DNA of 64,000 nucleotides. Origin: Sphingobacteriaceae bacterium DW12. GTDB lineage: Bacteria > Bacteroidota > Bacteroidia > Sphingobacteriales > Sphingobacteriaceae. The stretch lies in NCBI GenBank assembly GCA_000783305.1, contig JROE01000017.1:1-64000 (forward strand). Direction: 5' to 3'. The stretch's first letter is position 1. Every line of letters begins with the position of its first letter. Under the pieces are notes generated by a model. It did not search any database. It had not been told where the DNA came from and saw nothing but the letters and a program-made list of their open reading frames with translations. Positions 8,737 through 17,758 of the stretch are shown here, piece after piece. A program made the translations under genes and the position numbers.

Positions 8737-9708
8737 TTATTTTTTTCTTTCTGTAGTGTACCTTACTAATTGCTCTAATCCTGTTTTATACGCTCCTTCT
8801 GGAAAAGATTTTAAAATATCAAAGGCTTCCTGTTGATATTCTAACATCTTTGTGGTTGCATAATCCAATCCGCCGCTACTTCTCACAAATTCAATCACTT
8901 CGGCTACTTTTTTATGATCTTCATTGTGATTTTTGACCAAGTTTATGATACGACGTTTCTCCGCTTTGTCCGTTTGTTGGAGTGCATGTATCAAAGGTAA
9001 CGTCATTTTTTTTTCTTTAATGTCATTTCCAAGAGGTTTACCTACATCGTCCAGTCCAAAGTCGAACAAGTCATCTTTGATTTGAAATGCAATACCTACT
9101 TTTTCTCCGAAGGCATGCATTTGTTTCACAAGTTCGGTGTCAGCACCAGTTGATGCTGCTCCACATGCACAGCAAGACGCAATCAAAGAAGCTGTTTTTT
9201 GCCTGATTACTTCGAAATAAACACTTTCTTCAATGTCCAGTTTTCTAGCCTTTTCGATTTGAAGTAACTCCCCCTCACTCATCTGCTCCACAGCTTCTGA
9301 TACAATCTTCAAAAGATGGAAGTCATTGTGCTCTACAGATAGGAGTAAGCCCTTAGACAAGAGAAAGTCTCCAACTAATACAGCGACCTTATTTTTCCAT
9401 AGTGCATTTACAGAAAAAAAACCTCTTCGTTCATTCGCGTTATCTACCACGTCATCGTGTACAAGAGAAGCTGTATGTAATAATTCTACCAATGAAGCGC
9501 CTCTATATGTAGATTCATTGATAGACCCACAAAGCCCCGCTGAGAAGAAAACGAACATAGGACGCATTTGTTTGCCTTTACGTTTGACAATATAATGCGT
9601 TATCCTATCCAGCAAAGGAACCGAACTTTGCATAGAGGCTTTAAATTTATGTTCAAAAGCCGCCAATTCAGTGGCTATAGGCTTCTGGATATCGTTTAAT
9701 TTGAGCAT
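8737..9708 (-). CDS. Polyprenyl diphosphate synthase
   Basis: Trans-prenyltransferase that extends isoprenoid diphosphates with IPP, probably making the quinone (menaquinone) side chain. Both aspartate-rich motifs are intact: D85-D86-V-V-D89 followed by NANERRG, and D212-D213-L-F-D216 in QIKDDLFDF. The 323-aa length and KGKQMRP match the octaprenyl/heptaprenyl synthase group (IspB-like) rather than short-chain FPP synthases. Chain length cannot be assigned. The gene lies 61 bp after DUF3109 and 2 bp before terC. A small hairpin (ATGGTT-AAA-AACCAT) occupies 9715-9729 in that gap. Confidence 0.92.
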   Translation of the reverse strand: MLKLNDIQKPIATELAAFEHKFKASMQSSVPLLDRITHYIVKRKGKQMRPMFVFFSAGLCGSINESTYRGASLVELLHTASLVHDDVVDNANERRGFFSVNALWKNKVAVLVGDFLLSKGLLLSVEHNDFHLLKIVSEAVEQMSEGELLQIEKARKLDIEESVYFEVIRQKTASLIASCCACGAASTGADTELVKQMHAFGEKVGIAFQIKDDLFDFGLDDVGKPLGNDIKEKKMTLPLIHALQQTDKAEKRRIINLVKNHNEDHKKVAEVIEFVRSSGGLDYATTKMLEYQQEAFDILKSFPEGAYKTGLEQLVRYTTERKK

Positions 9709-9769
9709 GAATAATGGTTAAAAACCATGAATTAGATACCTTTTAAGAGGCCTAAAGATAACAAATAGA

Positions 9770-10333
9770 TTATAATGATGCTACAGTATTCTCCAATTCT
9801 TGATACCATTCTTCACCATACTCGCGTATCAGTGGATCTTTCAAAAATTTGTACACCGGAACTTGTAATTCCTTGCCAAATGAACACGCATCTTTACAAA
9901 TATGCCATCGGTCATAATGCAACACATCAAACTCTGGATAAGCGGTAGTTCGAATAGGGTAGAGGTGACAGGAGATTGGCTTTTTCCAGTGGATGTCACC
10001 CAGTTCATAGGCTTTTTCAATTGCACATTTGGTCACCCCATTTTCCCAGGTTACATAAGCACATTCTTTATTCCCATCTACGCAAGGAGTAGTGAGGTCA
10101 CCATCCATATCAATTACATGCGTTCCATATTCTTCTACAGCCATAATACCCTTCTCAGTCATATAAGGTTTGACTTTAGGATAGATTTCTTCCAAAATGG
10201 CAAGTTCATTCTCCTTAAGAGGGGCACCAGCATCTCCTTCAATGCAACATGCTCCTTTACATTTTGAAAGATTACATACAAAATCATTTTCAATCAAATC
10301 TTCGTGTACGAGTACACTTCCTACTTCTATCAT
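9770..10333 (-). CDS. DUF3109 family cysteine-rich protein
   Basis: A 187-aa cytoplasmic protein of the DUF3109 family, function unknown. Nine cysteines are spread in a pattern suggesting metal binding: CNLSKCKGACC near the N-terminus, then a middle pair in TTPCVDGNKECA, then TKCAIE, ISCHLYPIR and ICKDAC. This resembles the YkgJ-type putative iron or zinc chelating proteins. No signal peptide is present. The start MIEVGSVLVHEDLIENDFVC is 4 bp after the DUF3108 stop, so the two are co-transcribed. Confidence 0.88.
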   Translation of the reverse strand: MIEVGSVLVHEDLIENDFVCNLSKCKGACCIEGDAGAPLKENELAILEEIYPKVKPYMTEKGIMAVEEYGTHVIDMDGDLTTPCVDGNKECAYVTWENGVTKCAIEKAYELGDIHWKKPISCHLYPIRTTAYPEFDVLHYDRWHICKDACSFGKELQVPVYKFLKDPLIREYGEEWYQELENTVASL

Positions 10334-10337
10334 GTTT

Positions 10338-11129
10338 TTATTTTGAATAGCTTACGCGCTTGCCTAGCGGATGTTTCAATCCACTAGCTTTGTGCAGTTC
10401 CATTGTTACCGAACCAATTAATATCTCTACCTCAGCTTTTACTGGGATACGGTTGCCATCGTTAGTTACCCAAAGGTATAATTGACTGTCTTTTTTAAAT
10501 ATACGTCCGGGTTTAATCTCAGGACTGAATTTGATACACTCCAGGCTTCCAAGTTTTGTTTTTATTGTTTCAATTCCCAAGTATTTGATGCCCAAAGTTG
10601 CGACCTCATCGTTCAGGAAATAGGTAATCTTAAATGAGTCCCCAATCTTTAATTTGGATAGGTCCAAATTCCTAGAAAAATAATAAGCAGATAGGAGGTC
10701 AAATGTTTGAGCCGTAGGACTTTTGAAATTCCCCTTTTTCCCTTTTATAGATTGTGTATTTTGCTCAAAAGTGACATAATCCTGTCTTGTATAACTGCCT
10801 TCATGTATATCCTCTGTATATAAGTACGGAAGGAACGTGCTTCCATCTACATAAGAATTGTATTTGTTTTTTACTGTATAGAATACCGAGAATGCTCCAG
10901 ATGTTTGTCCAAGTGCTGTAAGTTGAAAAGTCTTAGGATTACTGAATCTCAATTTTGAATCGGACACTATCAGTGTGCCACTCGCAGCAGATATAATGCC
11001 GTATTTCAATTTATACTCCAGTTTTTCACCGGCTTGATAGGCCGATTCCTTCAGATAGGGTAGACTCTGTGCTAAGGCACAGGTCACGCTGGATAAGACA
11101 AGAAGTAGTAGCGTAAAGGTTCTTTTCAT
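10338..11129 (-). CDS. DUF3108 domain-containing periplasmic protein
   Basis: A 263-aa exported protein with a signal peptide (about 1-20, ending ALAQS). The DUF3108 hallmark YQAGEKLEYKLKYGIISA comes right after it. The rest is predicted mostly beta strands with alternating charged residues, compatible with a lipocalin-like or LolA-like barrel. Function is not known. It lies 35 bp after DUF2480 and 4 bp before DUF3109, in the middle of the DUF2480-to-terC run. Confidence 0.88.
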   Translation of the reverse strand: MKRTFTLLLLVLSSVTCALAQSLPYLKESAYQAGEKLEYKLKYGIISAASGTLIVSDSKLRFSNPKTFQLTALGQTSGAFSVFYTVKNKYNSYVDGSTFLPYLYTEDIHEGSYTRQDYVTFEQNTQSIKGKKGNFKSPTAQTFDLLSAYYFSRNLDLSKLKIGDSFKITYFLNDEVATLGIKYLGIETIKTKLGSLECIKFSPEIKPGRIFKKDSQLYLWVTNDGNRIPVKAEVEILIGSVTMELHKASGLKHPLGKRVSYSK

Positions 11130-11164
11130 ATAGTTATGGACAGTTTGCAGTCTTAGAAGTTTAA

Positions 11165-11680
11165 TTATGTCTTTCTCTTGAATACAGGTACAGTGGAGCA
11201 GGGCTCCCCATACATAATACTTTTGGCCACTTTGCTGAGTTTGACAGTCAATGTAACGAATGCCGATTCTGGGATATATATATCACCGCAACCTTTGACA
11301 ACGACACGCTCATCCACGAATCTCGACATGTCCAAATTTGCTAATTTAGCATCAAATAGTTGATTTCTTAAATCCTCCTTAGTCCCAAAAATAACAGTTT
11401 TTGCGAAAGGTTCAAGTTTATTTGCTAAAAGCATGATAGCCCACGTTGGGATAATGGCATCTGCTGAGCACATAATGGCCACGTGCTTTCCCTCATATTG
11501 GGACCAGTCATTATCCTTTATAAAGGTTCTAAAGTCTTTCTCTTTGAGGATAAGGCCATGGAAAAGATTGTCTTTGATATCATATTCTACCAAGTCTCCA
11601 TCTGGTGCGAGAGTAGCTAGGTCAAATGTTACAAGTCCACTTTGGGCAACTTTGTTGATTATATTTTCTTGGATATCCAT
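11165..11680 (-). CDS. DUF2480 family protein
   Basis: A Bacteroidota-restricted DUF2480 protein of about 171 aa, cytoplasmic, function unknown. I place the start at the ATG at 11680 (MDIQENIINKVAQSG). The frame stays open 10 codons further upstream, but that extension runs into the T-tract and stem of the ppiD terminator and is not credible. Conserved features are the acidic start of the domain (LVTFDLATLAPDGDLVEYDI) and IMCSADAIIPTWAIMLLANK. It is the first gene of the run toward terC. Confidence 0.88.
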   Translation of the reverse strand: MDIQENIINKVAQSGLVTFDLATLAPDGDLVEYDIKDNLFHGLILKEKDFRTFIKDNDWSQYEGKHVAIMCSADAIIPTWAIMLLANKLEPFAKTVIFGTKEDLRNQLFDAKLANLDMSRFVDERVVVKGCGDIYIPESAFVTLTVKLSKVAKSIMYGEPCSTVPVFKRKT

Positions 11681-11685
11681 GATGC

Positions 11686-11721
11686 TATAAAAATAAAAAA
11701 GCCGGACCATACAGTCCGGCT
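11686..11721 (-). terminator. Terminator of the ppiD gene
   Basis: AGCCGGAC (11700-11707) and GTCCGGCT (11714-11721) form an 8-bp GC-rich stem with a 6-nt loop. On the minus strand it is followed by a T-rich tract (TTTTTTATTTTTAT). It lies between the ppiD stop and the DUF2480 ATG. Confidence 0.88.
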
Positions 11722-11722
11722 A

Positions 11723-11730
11723 CAAAGTTA
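11723..11730 (-). promoter_or_regulatory. -7 box before DUF2480
   Basis: The minus strand reads TAACTTTG, a full match to TAnnTTTG. The predicted start falls inside the ppiD terminator stem, about 37 nt before the DUF2480 ATG. No clear -33 box is seen, so this is tentative. Confidence 0.4.
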
Positions 11731-11742
11731 CTTATTTATCTT

Positions 11743-13854
11743 TTAAAAGAATCTAATGCGATTGTCATCAATCTTTGCCTTGTCTTGAAGTGCTTTGAAG
11801 ATTGAATTCCAAGCACGTTGTGCTTTTGAAGCCATTAGTTGTTTTTGTTGTGCTTTCACTTCACTGTCAATTTGGTTTTTAGGATTAACAAAACCGTTGA
11901 CTTGAACGACATACACCCCTTGATTTCCTTTGATTGCAGCAGATGGCTTATTAGGCTGAAGTCCAAATACAGTACCCACTACAGCATTTTCTAATGCAAC
12001 ACCTGGAATTACTGGATTTGCCAATACTACATTTTCAACTTGGATAGGAGCTTTTCCTAGTTTTTGTCCAACTTGGTCGATAGAAGAAGCCCCTTTAACA
12101 GCTGCTTCAGCCTTTTCTTTCAGTTGTCTAGCTTTCACAAGGTTTCGCACGGGAGTTTCGATATCTGCTTTAACAGATTCCAATGGAAGAGAACCTTTTG
12201 GTTGGATATCTACCAAGCGAGCTACTACAAATGTATGGTCCGTTTCGTAAACTTTATCCGCAACTTCTCCTTTTTTAGCCTCAAATGCCCATCTAATCAA
12301 TTCGCGAGGTACTTCATTGCCGTCCAATGTATTGTCCATTGCCAGCACACGCTTAGCAGTAGCCTCTTTCAGCCCTTGTTTAGCAGCCTGCTCCTTGAAA
12401 TTATCTTTATTGATTGCTGTGAAAAAGTTGTTGGCCTTTGCATAAGCGGCATCGATTGTTTCCTTTCCACTCGTAATTGCTTTATCGACGATAGCTGCTT
12501 TTACGACTTTCGAATTGCCGATTTGATTTTCAATCTTAATAATATGAACCCCAAATTGTGTGTTAACTACCAGCACATCTCCAGTTTTTCCTTCAAATAC
12601 AGCCTTGTCAAATTCAGGAACCATGCGGCCACGGGCAAACGTACCTAACTCACCGCCATTGACCTTACTGCCTTGATCTTGGCTGAATTGTATAGCCAAT
12701 GGAGCGAATGACTCACCTTTTACAAGTAAGCTCTTGATCGAGTCTGCCTTTGCCTTTGCTTTATCGATACCACCTTCAGCGGTTGGATCAAGTAAGATGT
12801 GACTAGCTTTGACCGAATCAGGACTAAATGTAGCATCTTTGATTTTCGCAATCTCATATGCCCCATTGGATAGATAAGGGCCTACAGTGGTACCAACAGC
12901 AGCTGTAAAGAGAACAGAGTCTAGTGCAGGGCTCACTTGTCCTTTTTTAAGATAAGTGTATGGATATTTTGTGTCCGAGTTTATACTTGCGAACAAGGAG
13001 TCATTTGTAGACGCGATTAAATCTGCTTTCAGTTTTTCAATAGCACCCAATGTCGCTGCTGTATCCTTTTGGGTAGGGCGGCCATCTACTACGACATATT
13101 CAATAGAACGAGATTCTTCTGGATTTTTGAAAGCATTCTTATTTTCATCATAGTACTCTTTATAGTCTGCATCTGTCAATTTAACATCAGCATCTTTGAT
13201 AGAAGAGTAGTCTAATAGTACATATTTAAAGTTAGCTAATTTATTACGTTGCAGATAGTCATCGTTCGCTTCCAAAGAAGTAACAAAAAAACTATTGTTA
13301 ACTAGATTCGTGTATTTGGTGCCTATACGCTCATCCCGTACACTCTCCAATAACATTTCCCATTGCTGGTGCATCTCGGGAGTTCCTGCACTAGAAAGCT
13401 GTCCGATAAACATATTAAGTTGAGCTTTGTCAAATTGACCTGTCTGTGGATTTGTAAATGCCTGTACGATTTGATAGGATGGGTTTGGTCCACTCACCAA
13501 CGTATTCAATTCATCCTTACCGACAGTAAGTCCAATTTTTTCAACTTCCTGTTTTAGAATTTCTTTCGTAACGAATTGATTCCATACCTGCTGAACGGCA
13601 TAATTCTTCATTTGAGGTGTGAGGCTTCCTCCACCCATCTGTTGTTGAAACATCGCAGAAGTCTGGTCGACTTGTGCATTAAAATCATTGTAGCTGATTG
13701 TTTCTCCATTGATGCTTCCGACTTGATTCTGGCTGCTAGCCCAAAAAGGTGCTCCAGTACGAACAACGTCTCCTAACAAAAACGCAACAATTGCAATACC
13801 GATAACGGTTACGATCAAACCCGCACGGTTTCGCAAAAAGGTCATTAATCCCAT
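11743..13854 (-). CDS. PpiD-like membrane-anchored peptidylprolyl isomerase
   Basis: Periplasmic folding factor of 703 aa anchored by one N-terminal helix (about 11-30). It has a SurA_N/PpiD-like helical region (about 40-240), a parvulin (PPIC) rotamase domain at about 347-445 (SVKASHILLD, GGELGTFARGRMVPEFDKA, FGVHIIKIE) and a second degenerate rotamase-like region near 500-580. It should assist outer-membrane and secreted protein folding. The ATG (MGLMTFLRNRAGL) gives the usual short cytosolic tail. Monocistronic, with a terminator at 11686-11721. Confidence 0.93.
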   Translation of the reverse strand: MGLMTFLRNRAGLIVTVIGIAIVAFLLGDVVRTGAPFWASSQNQVGSINGETISYNDFNAQVDQTSAMFQQQMGGGSLTPQMKNYAVQQVWNQFVTKEILKQEVEKIGLTVGKDELNTLVSGPNPSYQIVQAFTNPQTGQFDKAQLNMFIGQLSSAGTPEMHQQWEMLLESVRDERIGTKYTNLVNNSFFVTSLEANDDYLQRNKLANFKYVLLDYSSIKDADVKLTDADYKEYYDENKNAFKNPEESRSIEYVVVDGRPTQKDTAATLGAIEKLKADLIASTNDSLFASINSDTKYPYTYLKKGQVSPALDSVLFTAAVGTTVGPYLSNGAYEIAKIKDATFSPDSVKASHILLDPTAEGGIDKAKAKADSIKSLLVKGESFAPLAIQFSQDQGSKVNGGELGTFARGRMVPEFDKAVFEGKTGDVLVVNTQFGVHIIKIENQIGNSKVVKAAIVDKAITSGKETIDAAYAKANNFFTAINKDNFKEQAAKQGLKEATAKRVLAMDNTLDGNEVPRELIRWAFEAKKGEVADKVYETDHTFVVARLVDIQPKGSLPLESVKADIETPVRNLVKARQLKEKAEAAVKGASSIDQVGQKLGKAPIQVENVVLANPVIPGVALENAVVGTVFGLQPNKPSAAIKGNQGVYVVQVNGFVNPKNQIDSEVKAQQKQLMASKAQRAWNSIFKALQDKAKIDDNRIRFF

Positions 13855-14010
13855 AGTTTATAAACTGTATTTTATTGTTTAAATGCTGATTTTTAGTTTA
13901 ATAATTCACCTACACTAAAAACGAGGTGCAAGATACAACTTTTATAAAAAAAAGCGTAATATTTTGTCACTGATGAAAACTATTCTGTTACTTTTCTGTT
14001 TATAAACACT

Positions 14011-14607
14011 TTAATTGCCAAAATTAGGGAATGCAGTGCCACTTTGAACGTGGTATAGCGCAGTAGCATTCTCAATATTGATGTTTTTAAAGTTACCATC
14101 AGACGTAAAAGACGACCCTTGCAGGTTGTCGTTTTTAGAGTAGGCCGTGATTAGCGTATGATTGTAAAACGTATCTGAGTTTTCATCATAGATCAACTCT
14201 TCCGTTTTTACAATATCTCCATTTATAGCGGTGACGACTACATTTTTACGGAAAGTAGTCGTTTTTTCTTTCTCACGTTGGATGGCATAATCCGAGACAA
14301 TTCGGTGGCTTTCCTTCCCGCTCTCATCGTAGAATACAATCAGTACCCCTTTTGGGAACTCATAGTTTTGTGTACTATCATGCAGCACCCTCATTTCCGG
14401 GCTCGTCATTACAGCCTTTACCACTGCCGAATCACTGTAAGTTAGGGTCACTCCGTAGGAAATATCCACAGCTTCACCCTTCTTCATATTCGCAATCCTG
14501 TCAACTTCTCTTAAATCCGGCTCACAAGATCCCAATAAGATAACCCCTAACCAGATGAATAAGGATAGGGGTGTAAATTTTTTTATGAACCAAACGTTGA
14601 TAAACAT
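14011..14607 (-). CDS. lptC: LPS export periplasmic lipoprotein LptC
   Basis: Component of the lipopolysaccharide transport bridge that passes LPS from the LptBFG ABC transporter to LptA. The 198-aa protein carries a lipoprotein signal: a hydrophobic stretch (about 12-25) ends in LLGSC with Cys28 as the likely acylation site. Most LptC proteins outside the Bacteroidota keep a membrane helix instead. The beta-jellyroll LptC/OstA-type domain covers about 45-195 (SYGVTLTYSDSAVVKAVMTS, KGVLIVFYDESGKE). The gene begins 14 bp after the outer-membrane protein gene. Confidence 0.85.
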   Translation of the reverse strand: MFINVWFIKKFTPLSLFIWLGVILLGSCEPDLREVDRIANMKKGEAVDISYGVTLTYSDSAVVKAVMTSPEMRVLHDSTQNYEFPKGVLIVFYDESGKESHRIVSDYAIQREKEKTTTFRKNVVVTAINGDIVKTEELIYDENSDTFYNHTLITAYSKNDNLQGSSFTSDGNFKNINIENATALYHVQSGTAFPNFGN

Positions 14608-14621
14608 AAGATTATCTGATG

Positions 14622-15944
14622 TTAATCATAATTTCTTCTTATAAACCACTTGTCGTTTAGCGTAAAACCAATATTAAGGTTGATATAGCGTTCTCGTACC
14701 AAATTGTTTGATAGCGTACCCATCTGTCCAAACTCAGCTGAAACATTGATCTTGGAAAAAGTTCTCGAATACGGTTGTGTTGGAAGTGGAAGTCCCATCC
14801 CCACCGTAATCGCCATATCCTTTATATCCGTACCGTTGTAGCTCATTTGCGTTTTGTTATATCTGAACCCTAGTCTATAGTCCACAATATTCAAATAACG
14901 GATGGAAGATGGATCAGGTGTAAATTGACCACCTATTGCCCCTCCATAATTTTTACCCAATCTAGGTTCACCCTGTCTCACCTGAAAGTCTGACCAATCC
15001 TCATATTTGAAATCGGCACCAACCATCCATTTGTTTGATTTTGCCAGCGTAAAGCCAACACTATGCTTCAATGGGAGGTTGATTTTTCTTGAACTTTTCT
15101 CATTGATGTAAGAGGTGTCTTTCGGAATGTTTTCTACATCAGAAAAGCTGGGCTCTGTGCGCGTAATTACCAATGTCGATTTATCCTTAATTGTGTTGTT
15201 TAATGATCCCGCATATCCTACAGTTAAGCTCAACTTGTTTCCCAGTGGTTTAAAATATTGGACACCATAGTCCAAAGATACTCCTGTGAACGAACGGATA
15301 TCTTTTCTTGTGGTGTTAAACGCATCAAGTGAATATGGAAAATCTATTTTACTGATATCCGTAAGATTTCCAAAAATATAACTCACGTTGGCACCGATAC
15401 TAAAGCCTTTGAATGGACTTACACCGTAGCCGATAAAAGCCTTGTTTACCCCCCCTTGACCAGACAGTGTACTTCTGTAATTCAGCGTGTCCAAAGTCTT
15501 TATGCTACTTGAAGAATAACCTACATCCGAAAAAGGCATCAAGCCAAAAGCGATACCTCCAGCTTTGCCCAACGGGATTCCCATTGTAATGTGGCTAAAT
15601 GCAAAGTCAGCCGAATTGTCAGCAGCGCTACCCTTTTCGAGCTGTGTCAAATTTCCATACAACCCGGCGTCAAATATAGTGTGATGAAATCCAGTATAGG
15701 ATGCTGGGTTAGCCAAATTTAAGGTGTTGGCACCTCCCAAGAACCGCACCCCTGTTGAAATACCTCCCATAGCACGCGTTTGGGGAAGTAAGTCTCCGCG
15801 CATCTGACCAAGTCCGAATTTTGAATATGGAGAGGCCGAAGTGGATTGTTGCGCATACACACTCGTGCTGCATGCCAATAGACCTAATGCAATAAATAGT
15901 GTTGAAGCTGCTTTTTTCAGCCCGTGTATATCGTGTTTCTGCAT
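14622..15944 (-). CDS. Putative outer-membrane beta-barrel protein (FadL/PorV-like)
   Basis: Exported 440-aa protein with a signal peptide (about 1-31, ending VYAQQ). It has the start motif SPYSKFGLGQMRGD and long alternating strands rich in glycine and aromatic residues up to the C-terminus (NIGFTLNDKWFIRRNYD), as expected for an outer-membrane barrel of the OmpP1/FadL kind. The exact substrate is unknown. It sits 14 bp upstream of lptC and shares its message, which suggests a link to envelope assembly, but this is inference. Confidence 0.75.
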   Translation of the reverse strand: MQKHDIHGLKKAASTLFIALGLLACSTSVYAQQSTSASPYSKFGLGQMRGDLLPQTRAMGGISTGVRFLGGANTLNLANPASYTGFHHTIFDAGLYGNLTQLEKGSAADNSADFAFSHITMGIPLGKAGGIAFGLMPFSDVGYSSSSIKTLDTLNYRSTLSGQGGVNKAFIGYGVSPFKGFSIGANVSYIFGNLTDISKIDFPYSLDAFNTTRKDIRSFTGVSLDYGVQYFKPLGNKLSLTVGYAGSLNNTIKDKSTLVITRTEPSFSDVENIPKDTSYINEKSSRKINLPLKHSVGFTLAKSNKWMVGADFKYEDWSDFQVRQGEPRLGKNYGGAIGGQFTPDPSSIRYLNIVDYRLGFRYNKTQMSYNGTDIKDMAITVGMGLPLPTQPYSRTFSKINVSAEFGQMGTLSNNLVRERYINLNIGFTLNDKWFIRRNYD

Positions 15945-16316
15945 GTTAAAAATTGATATTCGCGTTACAGATTCTATTTGATGACATCAATAATACTCTT
16001 TTCATTCTGTATAAATTTATCTGTAGCACATTTTGGTCGGGTAAGGACAAAAAGAATCTTTTACTTCGCAAACAATAATATTGGATCAATTTCCTCATGC
16101 TGGCAATGCCATCTCTATTTGGACGGCAGGAGTAAAGATTCATGTTCAGCTTTATATTTGATGACAATTTTGATCGTGTTATAAGTTAAAATGAAGATAA
16201 ATTATCTGATTCAAATAAGTTCTATCCCAATTTTTTCAGTTACAAAACTATCTAAATTTTGGTTATTACGTAGATTCTATTTGTTAAAAAAGGTTAAACA
16301 TCTATTTTTCAGATAT
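15945..16316. other. 372-bp AT-rich intergenic region
   Basis: I see no gene here. A -7-like box (minus strand TAGTTTTG, 16243-16250) lies about 300 nt before the outer-membrane protein gene, with no -33. The 12-mer AGATTCTATTTG occurs twice (15969-15980 and 16272-16283), and TATTTGATGACA occurs twice (15975-15986, and near 16154-16165 with a one-base shift in context). No clear terminator follows the DUF6427 gene. Confidence 0.5.
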
Positions 16317-17300
16317 TTACATGAATTGGAAGTAGATGATTGTGAGAATAATGACGGCATACATTGACTCGTATATCCATTTGTTCTTGGCATATGTAAA
16401 GTAATAAGCCAGATATACAGTTATTGGCGGTGCACATAGGAGAAAATGGCTCTCTGTGATAATCGGATTAAGATAGAAGGAACCGATAGCCAGTAGTAGC
16501 ATGAAAAAGAGCAATTGAAACGACTTTCGCACATGCACTATGCTTTTGAAAAATTGATCCTTTAATATCAAAAGAAACAATACCAGCGCGATGAAGATTG
16601 GTATTAAGACGAGATAGTCATGGAAATCCATACTTAGCGCAGTCGGAAAATTGTAGGTAAACGGTTTGAATATATTGAAGAATTCCTCCATTCGGTCTAA
16701 CCAGTAGTAAATGACCGCCAACATGAAATAAATCGTGCATAGACCAAGTAGCGTCGCTATCCATTCACGCCAACTAAACGGTCTGAAAATAATTAAGCTG
16801 ATCCAAAGTAGGAAAAACATGACAATGAAAGGAAAGTATATTAAACTTCCAATACCCACAATCATGCCCAGATCAAACATTAAGCTCTTGATATCCTGCT
16901 GATGATAGATTGTCAACAGCTTCCTTAACATCAGAATAGAGATGAAGTTACAAATCAATGTTGGTGACAGTACCAAAAAGGGGATGAATAGACTCGCCAG
17001 TGTCATATACATTAATGCTGTCAAAAAGCTAGGTTTACCCAAGAAATTAAAGTCATTCATCACTTTATTAAGTAAGAATGCCTGTAATATTGTCAATCCC
17101 AAGGTGGTAATGACATTGGATTGGGGAGCCAGCGAAAGGCCCGATTGCAAGCCCAGCAGGTTATTTAATGCAGGCTCAAACAGTATTGGGGTCAGTTCAT
17201 TTGGCAAATGTAGAAATACCCCTAAACACAGCGATAGCCCAATTAATGCTAATAACCCAATGTTGATGGGTGTGAATTTCCTGAATTGATTAATGATCAT
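16317..17300 (-). CDS. Polytopic membrane protein, DUF6427-like
   Basis: A 327-aa integral membrane protein with about eight to ten hydrophobic helices and almost no extramembrane domains. The layout, including the start MIINQFRKFTPINIGLLALIG, the segment WISLIIFRPFSWREWIATLLG in the middle and the short C-terminus, matches the Bacteroidota DUF6427 family. Function is unknown. It is alone on its message, 96 bp after ccmD. Confidence 0.7.
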   Translation of the reverse strand: MIINQFRKFTPINIGLLALIGLSLCLGVFLHLPNELTPILFEPALNNLLGLQSGLSLAPQSNVITTLGLTILQAFLLNKVMNDFNFLGKPSFLTALMYMTLASLFIPFLVLSPTLICNFISILMLRKLLTIYHQQDIKSLMFDLGMIVGIGSLIYFPFIVMFFLLWISLIIFRPFSWREWIATLLGLCTIYFMLAVIYYWLDRMEEFFNIFKPFTYNFPTALSMDFHDYLVLIPIFIALVLFLLILKDQFFKSIVHVRKSFQLLFFMLLLAIGSFYLNPIITESHFLLCAPPITVYLAYYFTYAKNKWIYESMYAVIILTIIYFQFM

Positions 17301-17396
17301 ATCCCCAGATGTCTATGCAAAGTTGCCCTTATTTAATAGATCCACAGTCAGGTCTGCCATTTCAACTATACCCATACATCTATTCTTTTCCGACGA

Positions 17397-17606
17397 TTAC
17401 TTATTGTGCTTCTCCAATTTAGATATTTTTTTATCCAGTGTAAATAGGTAAGCTGCTATCCCAAAGAATACGATCAGTAGCACTAAGACCACTACCCATA
17501 TTTTGCCAGAGCTTCTTAGGCCAGTAGCCATTTCTATCTCCCCTTGAGCATATACAGATAAGGATGACATTAATAAAAGCGATAGTGTGAAAATATAATG
17601 TTTCAT
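17397..17606 (-). CDS. CcmD-like small membrane protein
   Basis: A 69-aa protein with a signal-like N-terminus (about 1-20, ending VYAQG) and a single membrane helix (about 34-54), followed by a charged tail (LDKKISKLEKHNK). This is the form of Bacteroidota CcmD, which associates with CcmC and CcmB in heme handling. It lies downstream of ccmC, separated by 152 bp. A hairpin in that gap pairs TAGGAG (17707-17712) with CTCCTA (17731-17736). Assignment rests on size, topology and context. Confidence 0.75.
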   Translation of the reverse strand: MKHYIFTLSLLLMSSLSVYAQGEIEMATGLRSSGKIWVVVLVLLIVFFGIAAYLFTLDKKISKLEKHNK

Positions 17607-17758
17607 ACGTATATAATTATTTATGAGTAGTGAGTATTTCTTGAATAAATGATTGTCACACTCCGTTATTTCTATTTATTAAGACAATTTCGTCTGCCTT
17701 TGATGGTAGGAGTGCATCTTTGTAAAGCTGCTCCTATGTAGCTCTTTCACGATAAAAT

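Noticed and set aside
16153..16160. TATATTTG on the plus strand as a promoter
   Set aside because: It matches a -7 box but has no -33 and no plus-strand gene downstream within several kilobases.
15946..16167. 73-codon minus-strand frame upstream of the outer-membrane protein gene
   Set aside because: No ribosome binding site, no protein-like composition, and it sits in the leader region; treated as chance.
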